NCBI GenBank assembly: GCA_017396365.1 | Contig: JAFQMD010000002.1 | Coordinates: 1 to 37,145, forward strand | Direction: 5' to 3' | Source of the DNA: Clostridia bacterium | GTDB taxonomy: Bacteria > Bacillota > Clostridia > Christensenellales > Borkfalkiaceae | Length of the DNA: 37,145 nt | Part shown: positions 34,191 through 37,145 of the stretch, in pieces | Position numbering within the stretch: position 1 is the stretch's first letter | Layout of the letters: each line of letters begins with the position of its first letter | The notes under the pieces: model-generated | Databases searched by the model: none | What the model was told of the DNA's origin: nothing | What the model saw: the letters and a program-made list of their open reading frames with translations, nothing else | Made by a program: the position numbers and the translations under genes

Positions 34191-35004
34191 TCTTGAAAAA
34201 TCGTTTGGGGATAAAAAGGTTTTAGACGGAATAAATCTTTCGGTAAAAGAAGGCGAAAGGGTGGTAATTATCGGCACGTCGGGTAGTGGTAAAAGTACGC
34301 TTTTAAGGTGTTTAAATTGCTTAGAAGACCCTACGGGTGGCGCTATTTATTTCGGTGGAGAGAACATTGCCGACTTTAAAGTCGATATAAATAAACATAG
34401 GCGACATATCGGCATGGTTTTTCAGCAGTTTAATCTTTTTAATAATAAAACCGTAAAAAAGAATATAACCTTAGTGCCTATTGTTTGCGGACTTGAAAAT
34501 TATCGCAAGTCAAAACGCAAGAACTTTTTCATAACTTTAAGCAATGTGTTTAAAAGCAAAGCCAAAAAGCAAAGTCTTATACCCATAACCGAAACCCCTG
34601 CCGAAATCAAGCGAAAAGCCGACGAAAAAGCCGACGAATTACTTAAAAGAATAGGGCTTTTCGATAAAAAAGACGATTATCCGTCCACTTTATCGGGCGG
34701 ACAAAAGCAGAGAATTGCAATAGTTAGAGCGCTTGCAATGAACCCCAAAGTTATGCTTTTCGACGAGCCTACTTCGGCGCTTGATCCCGAAATGGTAGGA
34801 GAAGTTTTGTCGCTAATAAAAGAAGTGGCAAACGAAGGTATGACTATGGTTATCGTAACTCACGAAATGGGTTTTGCAAGAGAAGTCGCAACGAAAGTTT
34901 TATTCGTTGACGAAGGCAAAATAGTGGAAAGCGCTCCCCCCGAAGAGTTTTTTACAAATCCAAAATCAGAAAGGCTTAAAGAGTTTTTGTCGAAAGTGTT
35001 GTAA
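34174..35004 (+). CDS. Polar amino-acid ABC transporter ATP-binding protein with insertion
   Basis: A 276-residue GlnQ/HisP-type ATPase that powers the preceding permease. It has Walker [10 protein letters not shown] (34-42), the Q-loop in MVFQQFNLF (81-89), signature LSGGQKQR (173-180), Walker [13 protein letters not shown] (193-204) and the switch His230 in [10 protein letters not shown]. Between the Q-loop helix and the signature it carries about 40 extra, mostly basic residues (about 105-146, for example [20 protein letters not shown]). Most homologues have about 240 residues. The GTG at 34174 follows GAGG and overlaps the permease end. Confidence 0.92.
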   Translation: MIEVVNLEKSFGDKKVLDGINLSVKEGERVVIIGTSGSGKSTLLRCLNCLEDPTGGAIYFGGENIADFKVDINKHRRHIGMVFQQFNLFNNKTVKKNITLVPIVCGLENYRKSKRKNFFITLSNVFKSKAKKQSLIPITETPAEIKRKADEKADELLKRIGLFDKKDDYPSTLSGGQKQRIAIVRALAMNPKVMLFDEPTSALDPEMVGEVLSLIKEVANEGMTMVIVTHEMGFAREVATKVLFVDEGKIVESAPPEEFFTNPKSERLKEFLSKVL

Positions 35005-35059
35005 TCGTTAAAAACTGTAGTAATTTTGATAGAAAATATGTAATAATCGTCTAAAAGTA

Positions 35060-35088
35060 TTGACAAAATTTAAAAGATAAATTATACT
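35060..35088 (+). promoter_or_regulatory. Promoter of the leucine-rich-repeat lipoprotein
   Basis: TTGACA (35060-35065), a 17-bp spacer and TATACT (35083-35088) precede the ATG by 29 bp. A perfect TGTCGAA lies at 34988-34994 inside the end of the upstream gene. No terminator separates the two genes, so read-through is also possible. Confidence 0.8.
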
Positions 35089-35117
35089 ATTACTATCTAT
35101 TATTATAGGGGTATGCT

Positions 35118-35801
35118 ATGAAAAAGAGAATTTTAGCAATATTATCAATATTGATTATAGCAATGCTTACCTTCGCATCGTGTAACGTGGTTAAAGACAA
35201 AACTTACGATGCTACAAGTAGCGATTACTTTAATTTTGTAGAAAGAGATGACGGAACTTACGCAATTTCTTTAAAAGACGGGGCTGAACTCCCTGCAAAA
35301 GTATATCTTCCCGTTAATTATAACGGAGTTGACGTAACTGCCGTTGCTGACGCCGGCTTTAAGAGCAATTCAAAAATTACCGAATTGACGATTCCCGTTG
35401 GATACGAGGTTATTGGCGAAGATGCGTTTGCTTATTGTGCAAATCTCAAAACTGTAAAAATTGCAACTTTGGGAACGGGCGTAGAGCGTAGGCTCGTAGT
35501 TAAATACGGCGCTTTTAGGGGATGTAGCAATATCATAGATTTGAAAGTTGGTTCGTCGGTTAAGGTTATCGAAGGATACGCTTTCTACGAAACGAAAATT
35601 TCTTCGATTTCTCTTACTAAAGTGGAAAAACTCGGCGTTTGCGCGTTCGGTCTTTGTACGTCGCTTAAAAACGTGTTTATCCCTGCAACGCTTACGGATA
35701 TTCATGAAAGGGCGTTTGAAAACAGCAACTTGGTTACGTTTGCGGTAGCCGACGGAAATGCAGTTTATAAAGCGGTTGACGGTAAACTTGAAAGAAAATA
35801 A
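35118..35801 (+). CDS. BspA-like leucine-rich-repeat lipoprotein
   Basis: A 227-residue putative surface lipoprotein. The signal peptide ends TFASC, with Cys22 as the lipid attachment site. Residues from about 65 on form LRR_5/BspA-type repeats: ITELTIPVGYEVIGEDAFAY, LKTVKIATLG, IIDLKVGSSVKVIEGYAFYE, VEKLGVCAFGLCTSLKNVFI and IHERAFENSNLVTF. Such repeats often serve binding to hosts or other cells, but no ligand can be read here. TAGGGG lies before the ATG. It forms a single-gene unit with a clear terminator. Confidence 0.85.
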   Translation: MKKRILAILSILIIAMLTFASCNVVKDKTYDATSSDYFNFVERDDGTYAISLKDGAELPAKVYLPVNYNGVDVTAVADAGFKSNSKITELTIPVGYEVIGEDAFAYCANLKTVKIATLGTGVERRLVVKYGAFRGCSNIIDLKVGSSVKVIEGYAFYETKISSISLTKVEKLGVCAFGLCTSLKNVFIPATLTDIHERAFENSNLVTFAVADGNAVYKAVDGKLERK

Positions 35802-35817
35802 GATGGAAAATTAAATT

Positions 35818-35846
35818 AAGCCACACAAAAGTGTGGCTTGTTTTTT
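35818..35846 (+). terminator. Terminator of the lipoprotein gene
   Basis: AAGCCACAC (35818-35826) and GTGTGGCTT (35831-35839) form a nine-base-pair stem over AAAA, followed by G and T6. Confidence 0.9.
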
Positions 35847-35869
35847 CCGCAAAATGCAAAGGAGATAAT

Positions 35870-36460
35870 ATGGAATACGATTTTTTCGCATATCTTAGCA
35901 GAATGAAATACATAAAACGCTGGGCGCTTATGCGTTCTACCGTTGACGAAAATATAAAAGAGCACAGTTGGGACGTCGCAGTAATAGCCCACGCGCTTTG
36001 CCTTATCGAAAATAAAATTTACGGTGGAAAGGTTGACGAATACAAGGTTTTAAGTTACGCCATGTATCACGAAACGGGCGAAGTTATAACTGGCGACTTG
36101 CCAACTCCGATAAAGTATTTTAACGCGCAAATAAATTCAGCGTACAAAGATTTGGAAAGGCAAGCCGAAGAAAAACTTTTGGCAAAACTCCCCGAAGAAT
36201 TAAAGCAAGCCTATACTGAATTTGTAATACACGACGAAAATTCTATTGAGTATAAAATAATGAAATGCGCGGATAAATTGTCTGCGTATATAAAGTGTAT
36301 CGACGAGTTAAAGTGCGGAAATAAAGAATTTGCCAAGGCAAAAACCACCATAGGAAAAACTTTAAAAAATACGGGGCTTAAAAGCGTTGACTATTTTATA
36401 AAAAACATTTTGCCGTCGTTTGAAAAAACTTTAGACGAACTTGACTTTGACAACGTATAA
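35870..36460 (+). CDS. YfbR-like HD-fold 5'-nucleotidase with altered HD motif
   Basis: A 196-residue HD-domain protein aligned with E. coli YfbR, a deoxynucleoside 5'-monophosphatase. Conserved features are KRWALMRS (16-23), EHSWDVAVIAHAL (31-43), ITGDLPTPIKYFN (73-85) and CADKLSAY (133-140) with Asp135. The central HD pair is His67-Glu68 (MYHETGEV), where YfbR has His-Asp, so the metal site may differ. AAAGGAG just before 35870 sets the start. An earlier in-frame ATG lies within the upstream terminator. The fold is confident; activity is uncertain. Confidence 0.85.
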   Translation: MEYDFFAYLSRMKYIKRWALMRSTVDENIKEHSWDVAVIAHALCLIENKIYGGKVDEYKVLSYAMYHETGEVITGDLPTPIKYFNAQINSAYKDLERQAEEKLLAKLPEELKQAYTEFVIHDENSIEYKIMKCADKLSAYIKCIDELKCGNKEFAKAKTTIGKTLKNTGLKSVDYFIKNILPSFEKTLDELDFDNV

Positions 36461-36502
36461 TCTACTAAAGTAAAGGCAATAATGCTTTTAGGAGGTGGAT
36501 TT

Positions 36503-36658
36503 ATGACTAAACTTAATCCAGGCGATAACGCGCCAAAGAGTGGAACTTACGCAATTTTAGACGGTAAAGGTAAAAAAATCGGTACTGTCGAAGTGAAAAA
36601 GGGTAACAGAATGCCCCCAACGCAAAGTTCTGAATATTGTTACCAATTTGAAGAATAA
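36503..36658 (+). CDS. YjzC-like small protein
   Basis: A 51-residue frame with a strong ribosome binding site (TTAGGAGG). The protein begins MTKLNPGDNAPKSGTYAILD and continues GTVEVKKGNRMPPTQSSEY. The pattern PGDxAPxxGxY, then a GxRxPPT stretch, resembles the Bacillus YjzC family, whose function is unknown. It lies 42 bp after the HD gene and has its own terminator. The reading frame is convincing from its start signal and family likeness, although short. Confidence 0.75.
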   Translation: MTKLNPGDNAPKSGTYAILDGKGKKIGTVEVKKGNRMPPTQSSEYCYQFEE

Positions 36659-36660
36659 CA

Positions 36661-36700
36661 AAACACGCCTTAAAAACAGCCGTTTTTAAGGCGTGTTTTT
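36661..36700 (+). terminator. Terminator of the YjzC-like gene
   Basis: A 17-bp perfect stem (36661-36677 with 36682-36698) over an AGCC loop, with an outer A3-T3 and further T residues to 36700. It begins two bases after the stop codon. Confidence 0.92.
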
Positions 36701-36708
36701 ATATTTAT

Positions 36709-36737
36709 TTGACAAGAAAAAGATTAAATGTTATAAT
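36709..36737 (+). promoter_or_regulatory. Consensus promoter of the cobalamin riboswitch
   Basis: TTGACA (36709-36714), a 17-bp spacer and TATAAT (36732-36737) match the sigma-A consensus at all twelve positions. Transcription should start near 36744, just upstream of the riboswitch. Confidence 0.88.
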
Positions 36738-36758
36738 AATTTTACAATTCAATAAGGT

Positions 36759-36912
36759 TACGAGTTGTTTTGCGTTGCAAAGCAGAGAGCAGGGGAAGTG
36801 CGGTGAAAATCCGTCGCAACAGCCATTACCGTAAAGTCGGATAGCCTGTCGCAACTTAAAATATTTCTTGGGCGTATGAAGAAGACTAAGCGATACTGCG
36901 TATCGTTTATTT
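36759..36912 (+). ncRNA. Cobalamin riboswitch
   Basis: The conserved B12-box region is plain: GGGGAAGTGCGGTGAAAATC, then CAACAGCCATTACCGTAAAG and GTCGGATAGCC. A short helix GTTGC-GCAAC (36774-36778 with 36851-36855) closes the aptamer. A hairpin CGATAC-tgc-GTATCG (36891-36905) follows, then a terminator, so ligand binding likely ends transcription. ACGAGTTGT (36760-36768) also pairs perfectly with ACAACTCGT (36958-36966) beyond the terminator. The controlled gene, normally cobalamin uptake or synthesis or a B12-independent isozyme, is not in the window. Confidence 0.9.
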
Positions 36913-36942
36913 ACCTATGCTCAAAAGAGTATAGGTTTTTTT
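36913..36942 (+). terminator. Riboswitch expression-platform terminator
   Basis: ACCTATGCTC (36913-36922) pairs with GAGTATAGGT (36927-36936) over AAAA, with one G-U pair, followed by T7. Its placement after the aptamer hairpins makes it the likely switching element. Confidence 0.88.
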
Positions 36943-36975
36943 ATTTTTGGCTCTATCACAACTCGTGACTGATAT

Positions 36976-37100
36976 TTAAAGGGTTATCTACTTCGCACAC
37001 CTTCGTTTACTGTTTCGCCCTCAAAACCTTGGTGACCAACAAGGTCTACCAAGTCTTTTTGGGCTCACGAGCCTCGGTGTGCTCGTATCTAAGCCTTTAA
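36976..37100 (+). repeat. Palindromic 125-bp element, copy R7
   Basis: It begins TTAAAGGGTTATCTACTTCG and ends CGTATCTAAGCCTTTAA. GCACACC (near the left end) pairs with GGTGTGC (near the right end), where R2 has GCAA-TTGC. The centre is CTTGGTGACC-aacaa-GGTCTACCAAG, longer than in other copies. It lies 34 bp after the riboswitch terminator. Confidence 0.85.
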
Positions 37101-37104
37101 CAAG

Positions 37105-37145
37105 TTAAAGGTTTATCTACTTCGCAATACTAGTCTTTTTACGGC
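37105..37145 (+). repeat. Palindromic 125-bp element, copy R8 (cut by window end)
   Basis: The left end of a further copy, four bases after R7 and in the same orientation. Its last 27 bases equal the first 27 of the window, where copy R1 is cut. Confidence 0.8.

Noticed and set aside
35831..35869. Earlier start for the YfbR-like protein at 35831
   Set aside because: That ATG-side segment falls within the terminator hairpin of the preceding gene, and the ATG at 35870 has a proper AAAGGAG and gives the family's normal N-terminus.
1..37145. The window as a complete 37-kb circular replicon because its ends match
   Set aside because: The match is only 27 bases, lies in a dispersed repeat, and the content is a core chromosomal ribosomal cluster without any replication or partition gene.

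Overview
The window reads as a piece of chromosome from a low-GC Gram-positive bacterium of the class Clostridia, probably an uncultured anaerobe. The basis is: the complete S10-spc-alpha ribosomal cluster in Firmicutes order with adk-map-infA-rpmJ inserted after secY; zinc-type S14; an L17 with a large internal insertion; a clostridial 2[4Fe-4S] ferredoxin; a Spo0A effector domain; the tmk-holB-ricT-trmN6-rsmI cluster known from Bacillus; AGGAGG-type ribosome binding sites; and sigma-A promoters with 17-bp spacers. No tRNA, rRNA, CRISPR array, transposase or phage gene was seen.

Layout. Bases 1-2300 hold a dispersed-repeat fragment, a stand-alone Spo0A DNA-binding domain with 0A-box-like sites around it, and a convergent M18 aminopeptidase. 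Bases 2546-5885 carry aspS, a YqeY-family gene, a VanZ-family gene and a small membrane-anchored protein with a Listeria-Bacteroides (InlB-type) repeat. Bases 6012-22121 are one long translation unit, from a strong promoter and a structured leader with a built-in terminator through rpsJ to rplQ. Secondary structured spacers precede infA and rpsM. The unit ends in two tandem copies of a roughly 125-bp palindromic element and a terminator.

Bases 22483-26063 encode a large exported or membrane protein whose InlB-like repeat lies after its transmembrane segment. Bases 26089-32407 hold greA, an unknown membrane protein, tmk, holB, ricT, a ferredoxin, more palindromic elements, trmN6 and rsmI. Bases 32503-35004 encode a polar amino-acid ABC transporter. 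In it the binding protein is fused to the permease, and the order of the binding-protein segments suggests circular permutation. Bases 35060-36658 carry a leucine-rich-repeat lipoprotein, a YfbR-like HD nucleotidase with an altered HD motif, and a YjzC-like small protein. The window closes with a cobalamin riboswitch followed by two more palindromic elements.

How the parts fit. Most genes serve translation, transcription and replication and are likely growth-rate controlled. The S10 leader, infA leader and rpmJ-rpsM hairpins are the candidate control points. The most unusual material is non-coding: a family of paired, same-orientation, 125-bp elements lying just downstream of transcription units, whose stems show compensatory base changes. 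The first 27 bases of the window are identical to the last 27 because both ends fall in members of this family. This suggests that the repeat fixed the ends of the assembled sequence. The main protein-level candidates are the permuted binding protein-permease and the giant InlB-repeat membrane protein. All functional statements come from sequence reading alone.
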